From assembly GCA_009746045.1 (NCBI GenBank), contig RPFO01000313.1, positions 124,001 to 184,000 on the forward strand: 60,000 bases of DNA, read 5' to 3'. The notes beneath the pieces are model-generated. The model had not been told where the DNA came from. It was given only the letters and a program-made list of their open reading frames with translations, and made no database searches. Position numbers and translations under genes: made by a program. The DNA is from Mesostigma viride. Lineage: Eukaryota > Streptophyta > Mesostigmatophyceae > Mesostigmatales > Mesostigmataceae. Each line of letters starts with the position of its first letter. The first letter of the stretch is position 1. Positions 46,118 to 58,400 of this stretch are shown piece by piece.

Positions 46118-46189
46118 ATCGGCTTGCCTGTCGCTTTCGTATCCGTGTTGATCTCCCTGGCCCTTACGCACACCGCCTCAAGCTTTGGA

Positions 46190-47117
46190 CGGATGCCACC
46201 ATGGCGGTTCTCGGCGCGGCCCGGCCACCCCCTCCGCTACCACCTGCGATGGCTGCACGCCGGGGGGCTGGGGCCAGTCCGAGCCATCTCCCTTGCCCCC
46301 CTACTGCCGATGAGGATTACATGGTTGGTGCCCTTTGTGGCCTGTTCGTCGATATAAATGACATGCCCCCCTTTACTGCAGCAGAATTTGATGACGCTGT
46401 CAAGCGCCTTCGCTTTGATGCGACTGTCGGTGCTGATACATAACCTGCCTGCAGCTGTGGTTAAACTTGAGGATGAGTATGTGATGCGGTCCCCTCTGGA
46501 CTTTTGCAACCAGCTTTTGCTGCCTGATGCTACCCCCCCCCGCTGCCTGGCAACATGCCCTCCGCGTCATGATCTACAAGAACAAAGGATCCACTGCCAA
46601 CCCGGGCAATTACCGAGGTGTTTGCCTTCAAAGCGCTGCGCTTAGTCTACTTCCTCAATTAGTAAGACTAATGGGATTGGGGCTAAGTTTTGATGAGGAT
46701 GGTCCGGCTCCGGCTTGCTTTAGAAGCAAGCCCGCCCAAACTGGGCGTTTTGTTCTCACATGGCGTGCCCCGGGCCGCGCGCTTCCGGGGCGCCACCCGT
46801 GGACTTTCCGGGATAGACTAGGCATGGATATGTGCTACCCACGCCGCAATGGGCTCACGCCAGGGCAGACCCCCTGGCATGTCTGTAATCTGGAGGCAGA
46901 TGGTCCGCAAGGATAGATGGCAGGTAGTAATGAAGGAGACCACCCCCAAGCCTGTGGGGGCTCGGCGTGTGACCCAGTATGGCATTCACAGTAATTCGAG
47001 CCGTGGTGCCCACAACCCTGTAACTAGATCTTAGATAATTAGATCCATCCATCCCACCCCACTCTTCTGTACTGAGGACTTATGCTCACGTAACGCTGTT
47101 ACGTGTTAATTAATTAA
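46190..47117 (+). pseudogene. Degenerate LINE reverse transcriptase fragment with (TTAA)n tail
   Basis: PPFTAAEFDDAVKRLRFDA (about 46370) is the region before RT motif 1; after frame breaks VMIYKNKG..NPGNYRGVCL (46565-46630) matches LINE RT motifs 1-2. The palm motifs are not found further on. The fragment ends near TTAATTAATTAA at 47104-47117, like the tail of the LINE insertion at 57164-58127, so they may be one family. Confidence 0.6.
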
Positions 47118-47119
47118 AG

Positions 47120-48775
47120 AACAACGGATCTTCCAATGTTCGTCCTAACTCGGGTAAGGATGCTCCGCCTCGGCGGACACCCCCCCGGCTGTCCAACTCA
47201 CCGCCCAGGGGTCGGGTTGCAATCAGACCACCCCACACGGCGAGGGTGACTAATGCAGTCACCTCCTGGAACGGAGTTGGTTGCGGACACTCGTCCTCGG
47301 TCCCCGCAGCACGGGACCGCAACACGGGTTCCGCGGGCCGGAGTCACTCACTGCACCGCCCTCCATTGGTGGTTCTGCCACCACGGCGCACGGGGGCCAG
47401 TCCCCCGTGTCACGTGACCCTCCTGCTGCAGAAGGCGGGAGGCGTTAGCGGTCAGACTCCTCCAAGGAGGATGGGGAGATCACGCCGCGGGGGCTCGCCC
47501 CTCAGACAACATTGCAGATCAGATGCCCAATACGTCTGGTAACCTGTCAGTGGGCCTGGATATGGCTCGCATAGGGATCAATCGGGGCGGTGTGCACGTC
47601 CGGCCGCCGATTCCATTCGGCCTGAAGCCCTGAACCTCCAGCTCCCGCTGCGGGAGATCCCCACCTTCGTGCCGGTGGAGGGATGGACCTTGCAGAAGGT
47701 CATCCCAGAATGTCACGCTGTCAATGCAACGGTTGGAGGTTCAGATCATCGCCAGGCGGATCGAGGAGCGGCTGTTACGTAGCTTCCATCCGGTTCAGGT
47801 GGCCATTTGACTGCGCTGCTTTATCGCTGCGATGGAGCAGGACACGCAGCCAATGTCGGTCTGGGCTTCAGATGCCCGGCAGCTGCAGGCCGCCTGCAGC
47901 TGCAGTAAGGCTTACTGCAGGTTGCCAAGCGGGATAAGTCTGCTGACTTGTCCCTGCCTCAGACTGTGGCCGACTGTCACCCCAGTCGGCTGGGGACTGC
48001 TGCCGACGGCACCATCGGCAACCACGGCGACCGGACAGCGGCTGGTGGGAGCGTGTGGGCGACCACCCCTCTCAACAACCCGGGTAGTGAGCAACCCACC
48101 CGGGGCCCCACAGCAGCACAGGGGGGCAACCCCCTGCACGGCAGGCCCAGCTGCCCAGTGCAGCTGGCCAGCCCGCCACTGCTGGGGGCGGCAGGGGGTT
48201 CAGTGCCCGCAGCGGCGTCGCACCCGCGGCGGTCGCAGGGGGAGTCCTCGACTCCCTGGGAGGGCCATCAGGCCCCTCCCACTACACAGGGTGGCCCAGC
48301 CACCCAGGGCCCCTCGGCAGAGGAGGGCGCCCCTCCCTCCGCCTCCAGCTAGCGTGCCAACTGAAGGGCAAGGAGGCGGCCAGCCCCGAGGGTGACGAGG
48401 TGGTGGTGGTCATCCCGCCACGCCCTGCGCAACCGCAGGACGTGGAGATGGAGGGTCCCTTGGCAGGGCATAACTTGGTCACCCTGGCTGACGAGGGTGT
48501 GTACGTGGCGCGCCCTCCAGGCGCATACACGCGTCATCCAATTAAGGGATGGCTGACAGGCCTAAGCCTGTCATGGCTGAGCAGGCCAGCCTGGTGTGTG
48601 CTATTATCATGCACCTCCAGGGGCAGCCCAACCTCAAGGCAGACACCCAGTATGTCTGCAACGTCCTGCTGCCAGCCCTCCAGGCGCTCCTCAGGGGCGA
48701 CAAGGGTGCGGGGCAGCTGCGCCCACCCGGTGGCATACTTGGATCGTCTCCACAATGCTACACAAGGAACTCAGA
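47120..48775 (+). pseudogene. Degenerate GC-rich ORFs, possibly LINE leader and ORF1
   Basis: Several broken frames: MPNTSGNLSVGLDMARIG (about 47522), LNLQLPLREIPTFVPVEGW after a shift, a Pro/Thr/Gly-rich stretch (47948-48352), and MAEQASLVCAIIMHLQG with LQALLRGDKG (48570-48720). Composition resembles gag/ORF1-like proteins but no domain is recognisable. Confidence 0.35.
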
Positions 48776-49115
48776 TTGTGAGATTTTTCTCAAAACCCCT
48801 CAATTTTCTCACCATTTCCCAGTTGTGGGTGAAAAAATTGAGAAAAATCTCAATTTTGACCGCAAACACACAAGAAAATCTCACCCCGGGTGCATGAGAA
48901 ACAGGGTGAGAAAAGGGGGCTAGGGGTGAGAAAAGTCGAAATTCTCACCCCAAAGTGAGAAAAAATATGAGAAAGGGTGAGAAATGGTGAGACAAAGTGA
49001 GAAAAGTGAGAAAAGTAAGAAAATCTCACCGAGTCAACAATGGTGAGAAATTTCTCACCACAAGTATGTATCACACGAGAGTGGTGAGAAATTTCTCACC
49101 ACAAGTACATCACAC
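48776..49115. repeat. GTGAGAAA-rich repeat region with 18-bp palindromes
   Basis: About 340 bp dominated by GTGAGAAA and its complement. GGTGAGAAATTTCTCACC, a perfect 18-bp palindrome, occurs twice in a 41-bp tandem unit (about 49041 and 49082). No coding sense. Confidence 0.75.
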
Positions 49116-49792
49116 AAGAAAAATCATGAGCTTTATTTATTTATTTCCAAGTCATTAATTAATTAACTAATTATCACATGACTGCGTCACGTGGGTGCCA
49201 GTCATACAAAGTAGAGGAACCTTCAACCCCTGTACACAATGAGAAGGAGGGAGGGCGCCCTATCTTCTCTCACTGCCACCCTTCGGACAGGCCACACTGC
49301 GCTCTATCTACAGCACGGGGCCGAGCGCATCAACGTGGGTTCAATGCAACCATAAATCCATTATGATACCAGAGGTAGGCTGAAGCATAGCTGATGCTGT
49401 ACAAGAAAGGTGAGGTGGGCTCAACGGGCGTCAGTGTTCAACTACTTGGACTGAATATTCGGCGGATCATTCGGACTATTTGGTATTCAGGCCATCCGGC
49501 CAAATAGCTACGAAGCTAGTACCCTATTCGGACCGAATATTGGGGTACCGGGCGCGCCGCGCCTGGGCCGCAGCCGGCCGGCCCAAGTGACGCGCGAATT
49601 GGCAGGGCAAGGCCCACACGAGCGATTGTCAAGTGTGTGGGCATGCACATGGCCTACATGCCAACAGGCCATGCCAGCCGCAGTGCGTGCGTTCATAATG
49701 TTACCTCAATGTTTGCCTACGCGGTGACGGGATTATCTGCCAGCTGTTGCGGCTCTGTCCTCTACCGCCGCCTATACCTAACCCACGTCTAA
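49116..49792. other. No gene seen; TTAATTAA tail-like motif and repeat flank
   Basis: Contains ATTAATTAATTAAC and CACATGACTGCGTCACGTG (49146-49193), an inverted version of the tail motif near 36.4 kb. The right end continues the repeat family found at 51515-52047, before the TIR element. Confidence 0.4.
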
Positions 49793-51510
49793 CTCGTCGT
49801 CTGTCCCTGGTCCTCTACGGAGGACTGAGTTGAACTCAGTCCTCTCTAGAGGACCGAGTTTTTGGGTTTCGTAGAAAATTCGCCCCGGTCAGAATGTTTG
49901 ACAAAAAAATTCTCTCAAAATTTATTCAAATACTACGTGAAAAGATCTTTCTTGGACATATTTTTGGGATTTTTTTGGATTTGGTATGCGCGGCTAACTG
50001 TACGGTCAAAGTACAGGTGGTAAGGGTACTTTTCCACGTGAAACGCGAGTTCCGGAAATGCACGACCTAGCCATGGCGGCTCGCGCCCATGCATGCAGTT
50101 TACGTTTGCGGACGAGTTAGCCGTCCAAACTCAGTAAATAGATTTAACATGCCCTAAAGATGATATAAATCAATTTTTAGCTCGCGGGGATGCGATTTAC
50201 CCGGTGTCGGCACTGTTCTTGCTGGAAAAAACTGCGATAAGGCAGGTCGACGGAATTGATTACTGCGCTTGCTTTCCGGCGCAATTTCAATGGCTGATAG
50301 GTTTCTTTCTACATTTTAACATGAATTGTATTAGAATATATTGAGTGACAGTATAGATTTGATGATCTCGACCATTCTGTCACGTCATGGTCTATGTGCC
50401 GCAAAGTGCCACTTTTGCGGGCACCGCCTGGGCCAAGGTAACGCCAGCCGTGCCAGGTAAAGCCGGATAATCGTTGCCTCTTCGTTCCTTGATGTTCGTA
50501 CATGACTTTAAGCTTGCGAGGCGTTGTCAGGTTCAAGTCTTGATGCTCTTTCTTGACCGTTGCCTGCCCCTCTCTAAAACCCCCTTTTCAGATGATGTTA
50601 GCAGGCATTTGCCTTAACCCAGTGTAGTTGTGCAGGGTTTTAGGAGCTGTGCAGGTTTAAACACCTTCATAGATGTTAGTTATTCTTTTGCTACGTTCAT
50701 ACTGCATGATTGTGTGGCCACGGGCTGCGTCAAGGGTGCATTCAAGCTTTTACGTGTGAGTGAAAAGTCTTGGTGACAAACCACTGCCATCATGTGCCAG
50801 CAACTATGTTGGCCACATCATGGCAAGGCAAAACAGTTATAGCCATATCTATTGTTGTTTGAAACAATGGAAATATGCTTAACCTACCCATTATATTGGT
50901 GGTTGACACTTATAACATAACCCTTTGTTGGTAGGTATCCAAGCCCATTCCCTACATGCATGCATAGGCTCTCACTACATGATAAGGTATGATATACCTG
51001 AAGTATGATGATGCAAGTGTGTTGTCCTGTAATGCTTGAAGGGAAATGAGTTGATTGGGATGGTTGGTGGCCACGGTGATGTAGTATGACCGCACTTACA
51101 TGCTAGCAAAGTTAGCAAAAGCCCCATTCCTCTCCTGAGGACTGAGAGTTTTTTAATTGTTTCAGGCAGTTGCAGTGGCCAAATGGAGCCCAGTTTTTTG
51201 CCACGCTTCAAGAACTATGTTGTTTACATGCCTATATTTTTTCTTCATGCACCAGGATTTGATTGAATTTTTCCCACTCGTTCTTATCCCGAAAAATGCA
51301 AATTCGCGAGGGGCGCCCAACGTCCGTGTCATTTTCAGGTGTTCGGGTCAAGTTTTCACATATGCAGTATTTTTGCCAACAAAATGATATCTAGTACACC
51401 CCAGATCCACATCAAAACATTTGGGATGGACCCCCCACCTAGTCGCTACACGCGGTTGAAAATTGTCAACTCAGTCCTCCTGTGAGGACTGAGTTGGGAC
51501 AGACGACGAG
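49793..51510. mobile_element. Non-autonomous TIR DNA transposon, 4-bp target duplication CTAA
   Basis: Perfect 15-bp terminal inverted repeat CTCGTCGTCTGTCCC (49793-49807; complement 51496-51510), flanked by CTAA at 49789-49792 and 51511-51514. Just inside each end is a second inverted repeat, GAGGACTGAGTT..AACTCAGTCCTC, able to form a hairpin. The 1,718-bp interior has no transposase ORF. It lies in the second copy of the dispersed repeat, whose first copy (about 835-850) has no insertion. Superfamily not identified. Confidence 0.75.
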
Positions 51511-51556
51511 CTAACTAACCGTACCTAAGCTAGTGAGGCCGTTTGTAACTACACCT

Positions 51557-52047
51557 TGGGCGAAAGATGGACGTGACGACCCTGATCTCAATGCGTTGAC
51601 ATATGTGTGTTTATAATATGCCATTAACCACTCAAACCAAGACCCTTTCAATTCAGGATAACGAAGGTAACACCTAAACTGCCGTGACCCTAGCTAATAT
51701 GTGTTAGAATTCATAACCGACACGCCGAGTGCCAACACGAGGGGTAGAACGTTCATAAATGATCACTAACGGTCCGACATGCTCGGGTCGACATGGCCCT
51801 TGCACGCATAATGCACGCTGGTCCACTACATCTACAAGAAGGATAAGGACCACTAATAAAGTACACGGCGCCGCGCAAATGCACCGATGCACCGAACTAC
51901 CGTAACATACAACAAGGATCCACTAAACATTGTCCACCAGTACTAGCTACACGTAAACCTAGGAAAGCCAGTAAACTGTTTCGGAACGACTGAGGCAAAG
52001 GACCTAATTTACGTCCGTAACCACAGCAAATTGTTACGCGACGTAAC
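51557..52047 (-). repeat. Dispersed repeat family, copy 2 (uninterrupted)
   Basis: Aligns with 873-1030 plus 2384-2703. The right end follows a G-rich purine tract when read on the minus strand (TGTGGGGGGGGAGG then TGTTACGTCGCG), which is how a polypurine tract meets an LTR. It would make this an LTR of the gag-like gene to its right, but the second LTR is not in the window. Confidence 0.65.
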
Positions 52048-52421
52048 ACCTCCCCCCCCACAAAGGTATGGAGCCCTCTCCCTACGCACAGGGAGGAAAC
52101 CAAAGGGGTAGGAATAACCTAACGCACCCAACAAGAGCCCAACACAATCGACAGACCACCCAAGGCCCAAAGCAAAAAAATGTTAACCTCGGGTCCACCC
52201 CAAATGGTGTAGGGCTTACCAGCACCAAGCCTGGTGTGAGGTTCCCCTAACTGCCTGGCACGGAGGCCTTGCCGGGAGGGACGGCACTAGGCAGGACACA
52301 CAGAGGAAACAACCTTAACACTAAGGACCAGGAACGAACCGAACCAACTGGCCAAGCCCTGAGGGCGACTCTATATACCGGAGGGACAACACCCTCAGGT
52401 CGGGCCTATAGGGCCCACTAT

Positions 52422-54243
52422 CTAGTTGCCATCAGTCTGGAAGGCACCGCGCGTGGCCATCAGAACATCCAGGTACGCGTGGTAGTGAGCCACATCATCA
52501 GCATTGTCATGCCTGTCTACAGTGAGGAAACCATCGGCCCAAATGCCGTTAGGAAAGAGGCCCAGGAAGGCCCAGTAGTACCGGTGCTGGGTGAGGACCA
52601 CCTGGCCCCTAGCCCAGTCCAGGAAACCGCAGGCGAAAAGCCGAAGAAAGGGCTCAGCAGCCAGCATGCAGAGTGCTCGAAGAAAAAGGCGGTGGTACCG
52701 AACCCGGTTGCGCATGCCCGTGGGGAAGAACAGGTCCAGCAGCGGCTCCACGTTGGCAGGCCACAGACGAATATGCCGGATCTCACGAGCCCGCCACCGG
52801 CGTGCGCACTGGCGCGACCCGAAGGTCTCCAGGTACTCACTAGCCCTCGGAGGTGGGTGTCCGCGGGCGTCCAGGCCCAGCTGACCAGGCAAGGGAGCCG
52901 GACGGCCGGGCGGGCGTCCCACTCGAGAGTGGGCTGAAGGTGCACAGCGTAGGACTCACCAGGCCCAGCAGGGCACTCCACGAAAATAGCATCCGAGGCC
53001 ATAATACCCAGAGGAGGGGGATAGGCCCACTGATACCCACAGTACGTGAAGCACAGCTCGTTGTGGCGCCGGGCCCAGCGGTACAGCACACGACGAACCA
53101 GGATCTCACCCTGGAAGATGGGATCGGCCAGAATAACCATGTCAAACGGAGGCCGATCAGTGTCAATGGGTAGGTTCCTATCCTGAGGCGCACGACACAC
53201 CTGGGAGAAGCCGTAAGACATCGGCGTCAGCGAAATCTCAAGAGCCGCCCAAGGGAGGTCGCACTGGCGGCACGCCACCGCTGACATACCGTACCCTGCA
53301 ACAGCCGTATCCCTAGACTCGGGCGTCTGGTGGACCACCGAGGGGGCACGGTCCCGGTCGCCGCGGGCCCGTCTCCTGAATGGAGTCGGACACGCGCTGG
53401 TGTCGCAGGTCCGCCTCAGTGAGCCGGGTCGTAGCGACCACCGTCCGGCCAGCAAACGGGTACCCACACTGGAGTCGCGGGCCGGAGCAGGAGCAGGAAC
53501 GGGCATCGACGCGGCTGGAGCCGGACCGCCGGTAGGCCGTGACGGTCCCGCTGACGAGGAGGCCTCGGACGGAGGCATGCCCGACGGCCACATGTTGAAC
53601 AAAGGACCCGTGGGACGCGGCTCACCCGCGTAAGACTGGTTCCGTCAAGGCTCCAGTCAGGAACTGGTACACGCTGAGGCGGGCCACCCTCCCACAGCCT
53701 GGGAAGGCCGCTGGGGTCACCGAAGAAGCCCCGAGAAGACTGACCAGGGGCCTGAGAAGGCTCAGGAGCGGGCGCAGCGACAGCGGGCGAAACCATGGCC
53801 ACGGGTTGGGCACGCTGGGGCGCCGAAGTCTCGGCAACAGCCGGAACAGCCACAGGGGTAGCAGCAGGCGGGGGAGCAACAGCGGCCGCAGGCGCAGCCT
53901 CCGGCGCGGCGGACGAGGGACCCGCGCCCGAAGGCGCCTGCGCAGCTGAAAGTGTCCCGAAGGCCATGACCAGGGACTGCAACTGCGCCTGCATAGCAGA
54001 CACCGCAGCAGCAAAGTTCGCCGTCGCCGGATCTACAACCGGAGGGGTAGGACACAACGGTCCGTGCCCTGCCAAAAACGACCATCTTACTCCGTCACCA
54101 AATTGGCGCGAGATCCCGAAAATCTGGTGGGCGGGAAGGTGACGACTAGGCAAAAAGTCACGCTGCACCCATGGCGGCCGTAAAAATCCTAGCGACTGTC
54201 CTGAGAACACATTACGGACAGCGAATTCATTTTGAGCCTTCAT
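52422..54243 (-). pseudogene. Gag-like Ala/Pro-rich gene, frameshifted
   Basis: Three minus-strand frames form one protein. From 54243 to about 53640: FAAAVSAMQAQLQSLVMAFG, then an Ala/Pro-rich linker to VPVPDWSLDG. From about 53602 to 52880: NMWPSGMPPSEASSS, then a structured part (CRQCDLPWAALEISL, FDMVILADPIFQGE, RWARRHNELCFTYCGYQW). From about 52900 to 52422: EYLETFGSRQCARRWRAR, RNRVRYHRLFLRALCML, GIWADGFLTVDRHDN. A disordered N-terminus with a folded Cys-containing C-terminus would suit a retroelement structural protein. No catalytic motif. The overlapping plus-strand ORF (52269-52937) is judged a shadow. Confidence 0.45.
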
Positions 54244-54642
54244 AACTCATCTACTTTACGTAGATATTTTTTTATCCTAAAGAAATCGGCCCATTTTTTC
54301 AGGAAAACAGAAAAAAGGCGGGCATTTTCGCGAGGTCGGGTCAGGTCCGCTGCAGCATGCATTAATTTGCAGTGGACCCCCAAAAAGTCACACCGGAAAC
54401 TTATCGAAAACGGCGACAGTGCAGTTCGAGGTAAGCCGCTCCCTCGATTCTATGACTAATTCAAAAATTTTTGACCGAAAAACTTTTTGTTAAAACGACT
54501 GCCATTGTAAATGCTGCGCTACCGCAAATTATGTTGTTGCTGGGAGGTGCTTGCGGGAGCGGTAATGGTGCACTAACGTAAAAATATGCCACTGTTTGGT
54601 TTCTTCGAATTTGGTCGTTCCACTTAATCTCAGGCCGTTTAA

Positions 54643-55335
54643 ATGGCTTCCAGAGCACATCCCTCGCTACTCTCGTGCCCAAGGTGCGATGAGCGCCTGC
54701 ACGCGTCGCTCAACTACGTCTGTGATTCCTGCGGCACAGACGCGAGCTGCATGGCTGGAGTCGACACAAGAGAGTGGTACGCACACGTACAGAACCGCAT
54801 TTACAGCTTAGTGAAGCCCACACCTTTCGCCAACAAGTTTTTCAGTGTGTCTCCTTTTCCTGAGCCGATTGAGCGCACCATGTTTACAAATTACGGCCTA
54901 ATACGTACAAATTACGGCATGCAGCGCCTAATAGAAAACTGGAGCCGCGAGCGTGAGGATGACCAGGCAGCGCCAAAGAAGCGTGAAGTGCGCCTATTGA
55001 TGCTTCCTCGAGACATTCAAGATCTCCTCAAGCAGGCTGTGCCTGGGGAGAATAAATGGGAGGGAGCAGTGTTGTTTTCAGCTGGCAGTGTAGGTGTTGT
55101 GGCCCCTCCCATGAAGCTTGTTTGGACTCAATCTCCCCACGAGGGCATTACCAAGTTGACAGTTCACTTCAGCTGGGTCGTGGTAAACCCAATGGGGAGT
55201 GTGAATGTGGCTAGGGACTCATCAATTCAACGAGCTTGCTGCCAACGGGTTGGGGGGGAGGAACACGGTAGAAAAAATTATAAATTAAATTATAACATGC
55301 CTCCGTGGGGGGGTCATGTAGCACATATTTCATGA
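54643..55335 (+). CDS. Protein with N-terminal zinc ribbon, unknown function
   Basis: ATG at 54643. Residues 12-31 contain CPRC..YVCDSCG, a C-x2-C-x14-C-x2-C zinc-ribbon pattern, followed by another Cys. The rest has protein-like sequence (REWYAHVQNRIYSLVKPTPFANKFFSV in part, LLMLPRDIQDLLKQAVPGE, LTVHFSWVVVNPMGS). 230 codons; the last 30 look non-coding, so an intron may start near 55200. It is the first of a series of plus-strand ORFs to 58.7 kb and may be the 5' exon of that gene. Confidence 0.45.
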   Translation: MASRAHPSLLSCPRCDERLHASLNYVCDSCGTDASCMAGVDTREWYAHVQNRIYSLVKPTPFANKFFSVSPFPEPIERTMFTNYGLIRTNYGMQRLIENWSREREDDQAAPKKREVRLLMLPRDIQDLLKQAVPGENKWEGAVLFSAGSVGVVAPPMKLVWTQSPHEGITKLTVHFSWVVVNPMGSVNVARDSSIQRACCQRVGGEEHGRKNYKLNYNMPPWGGHVAHIS

Positions 55336-55428
55336 TGGATGGGGTGGAGGAAGCCGCGTGATATTCGAACTATCCTAACTCTATCTAGAAAATCCTAACT
55401 ACACTACTCATCAAAACGCCTCCTCCGC

Positions 55429-58400
55429 TTGGGGGGAGGTGGCTTGCCCACAGGGTCGGGCGTGAGAACCCACACGGTAGAAGGGGTGAGGAATTTTGTC
55501 CAGCGTGTGGCTGCCTCGCGTGCCTTAGACAGGAGCACAGCCAACTGCACAGTGCCAGCCATCCCACAAGCCACGCGCGATGCAGCCATGCAATGGCTTT
55601 TGAATAACCCACCTCCTGCCTCAGCACCAATGAACTGGCGTGCTGACTTGCTTGGCAATGAGGGTAGCGCTAGCGGGAGTGAGGAGGAGGAGGCTCGCCC
55701 TGTCACACGTGCACGTGCTCGGCGTGCTGCTGCATGCACCTATAGGCTGCCTCGCCGTGTCACTGCTCGTGATGTGCACATCACAGGCCCGCTGGGGGGG
55801 AGGGTGAACACATTGAGCGACGTGGAGCTGGCCCAGATCACCCCTGCCTTCCAGCGGTTTAGAGAGGCACTGCTGGTAAACAACCTCGGTCACTGGGCCA
55901 ACAACATCGACTGGTGCCTTCTCCGCCAAGTCAACTATCGTCCTTGAGCACTCCCCAGTTGTGTGGCAGGTATGGACCTTGCCTTTAATCGTGCATGCCT
56001 GGCACTTGTGTTGCTGCTTGTGTGATGACGCGGCATGCAGAGCATGAAGCAAGGCTCGGGAAATCATGACAACCGCCACCATGCAAGGGGCTCAGCTGGG
56101 AGGTTTAGGCCAACTCAGGTGTCCACTGTCACGCCTGTCAGCACTTCGCAGACACGCAGCACGGAACCAAGACTTGTTCAGTCGCTTAGAAGGCAGCTCA
56201 AGTCAGCACTGCATGATGTCAGCCTTGGCAAGGATCGTGAGACTAAATTGACAGCAAAAGTGGCAGAGCTGGAGGATGAACTCAAGAAGAAGACTAGAAG
56301 GATGGGAGTGTTTCTTCAATCCGCTCATGGCTGGAGGGGCCGTGCCATACCAGCATCACTTAGGGTGGGCAGGAAGGGCAAGGGGGGCAGGAAGGCTGGG
56401 TATCAGCCCCCAAGGAAGGCAGACTTGTTGCCACAGGACGATGCTAGGCGGGCACGTTTGCTGTCAAGCGATGTTGCCGAGTTTCTGCAGCAGAGGTATA
56501 TGGGGAGTCAGAGTCGCTTAAGGTGGATGCACTGGTAGCATTTCACAAAGCCTACCCCGATATGTCCTCACAAGTCGTGCACGCTGCTGGCATCGACAAG
56601 GCTGTTGCAGAACAGGCTTTCGCCAAGGTCGGAGAGCACTGGAATGCTGAGCTAGCTAGTTACTTGCAAGGCAGGCTACAGCTAGGGAGGCGTGACTACC
56701 AGCTTGCCAGGATGTCCTTGTCTCACACCTATGACGAGGAGGAGGGGGTCTGGGTACCGATGAAAGTCATGGACGTTGAGATGCCCATGCTGCCTAGTAT
56801 TTATGAGTTGGAGAAGCTGCGGCAGTCCATGATCGTCCCAGCACAAGTAGAGCAGCGTGATGATGGCCTATTTGTGAGCAGGTCACTGCATCATGCCCGG
56901 CCTGGAGAAGGAGATCACCCACCTTGAGAACAAGTTTGGCAATGTCCTGCATGAGGATGGCGTCTTGATACAGGTCATGGCAGATGCAGCCTCACTCTCT
57001 CGCAGCCAGAAGTATGTCTCCATAGTCATCCATGTGTTGCCTGCAGACCTGGAGCTGGCAAGGGGGTGTCCGATGTCATCCCCCACCGACCTGCACTCCA
57101 TGGTCATGTATGTGGGCTCTGATAGCAACCATGGTGCGCTAAAGGCCTGCTATGCTAGGCTCAACCCTACGCGGACCTGCTGCGGTCAGCGACCGCCTCC
57201 ACCACCGACGCCATCGCCACGAGGCTCCAGGAGCTGGAGGACCACCGCCAGGCCCAGCAACGGGAGGTCACCGACCGTGCTCGCCGCGAGTGCCGAGTGG
57301 TGCTAGTACGTCGCTTCCCCCAGAAGCCAGGTGAGACGTCAACCTCTCTTGCTGACGAGCTCAAGAACCAGCTTCTTACCCTCATGGGCCTGGTAGGTGA
57401 GGTAGAACTGCGTGGGTGCCACCGCCTTCCCCACTCACGGGACAAGGCGGCTCCCCCACCAGTCCTGCTCACCTTCCCCTCCCCTGAGGATAAGCAGCGG
57501 TTCCTCTCTCGTCGCAAGAGGTCGCACGACCTCACCTGGACGCTGGATGACGACCTGACCCCCGCTCAGCAACAGCAGCGACGCGACCTGTGGCCGGAAT
57601 ACCTCCGCCATAAGCAGGACCCCCAGAAGCCCAAGGTGTACTGGAGGGGCGGGGACCTGATGATCAACCACAAGATGTGGACGCCCCCAGCGGGCTAGAA
57701 ATAGCAATAGCCCTAGCAATTATAACCATTGGAGTCACTGCCGCTAAGGCAGCCATGCCTAGAATGTTCGCCTAGCTGTGCCAACATACCTAGTCACGTG
57801 CCGCCAACGCACGGTACACAACCAGCCATAGCCTTAGTTAGCCTAGTTCTAGCACAGCCATGCTACGCCCGTGCTATGGTCAGATTACTTGCCCACGCTA
57901 TACTTGTTATGCCCCGCTTACATGGGTCTTATTGCACCCACAGTTTGCCGGATCGTTAGCCTGTCCTTTTAGCTAGCGCGCCCGATTGCAGCTGTGGCAT
58001 GCCTTTGGCATGAAGGAGACTGGGGGTCTCTGCCCTTTCTCCTGTAGTGCACACACAGGGATTAAAAGCACTTCAGTGCTCCGTGACTCCCCAACGGGAG
58101 CACGTGTTTAATTAATTAATTAAACATTGCTAGGCTCATCCGAGAGTATGGGGAGGTCCTTGAAGCGGAGGGGGTGCACTTAGGTGATGGGAGGCGCGTG
58201 CCGGTTGTCAGGATGCTCGGGGGGGGGGACAAGGCATATGTGAATGCAGAGAGAGGGCAAGCAGGATGCTCACACCAGTACCCTTGCAACAAGTGCACAT
58301 GCCCCAAGGCCAAGTTCGGTGACCTGGAGGCATCCAAGCACTTCTCACCCCGCACTCTGCAGCTGGCTAGGGAGCTAGCCCACGATGTGCAGGTTGATCC

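Noticed and set aside
46118-46440. In-frame continuation WHYI to IGLPVAFVS across split-repeat element 2 as proof of a precise insertion
   Set aside because: The left frame may be intronic (GTAAGG donor just upstream) and the right side is degraded, so the continuity could be chance.
52269-52937. 222-codon plus-strand ORF
   Set aside because: The minus frame over the same bases has more protein-like composition and continues from upstream gag-like frames, so the plus ORF is judged a shadow.
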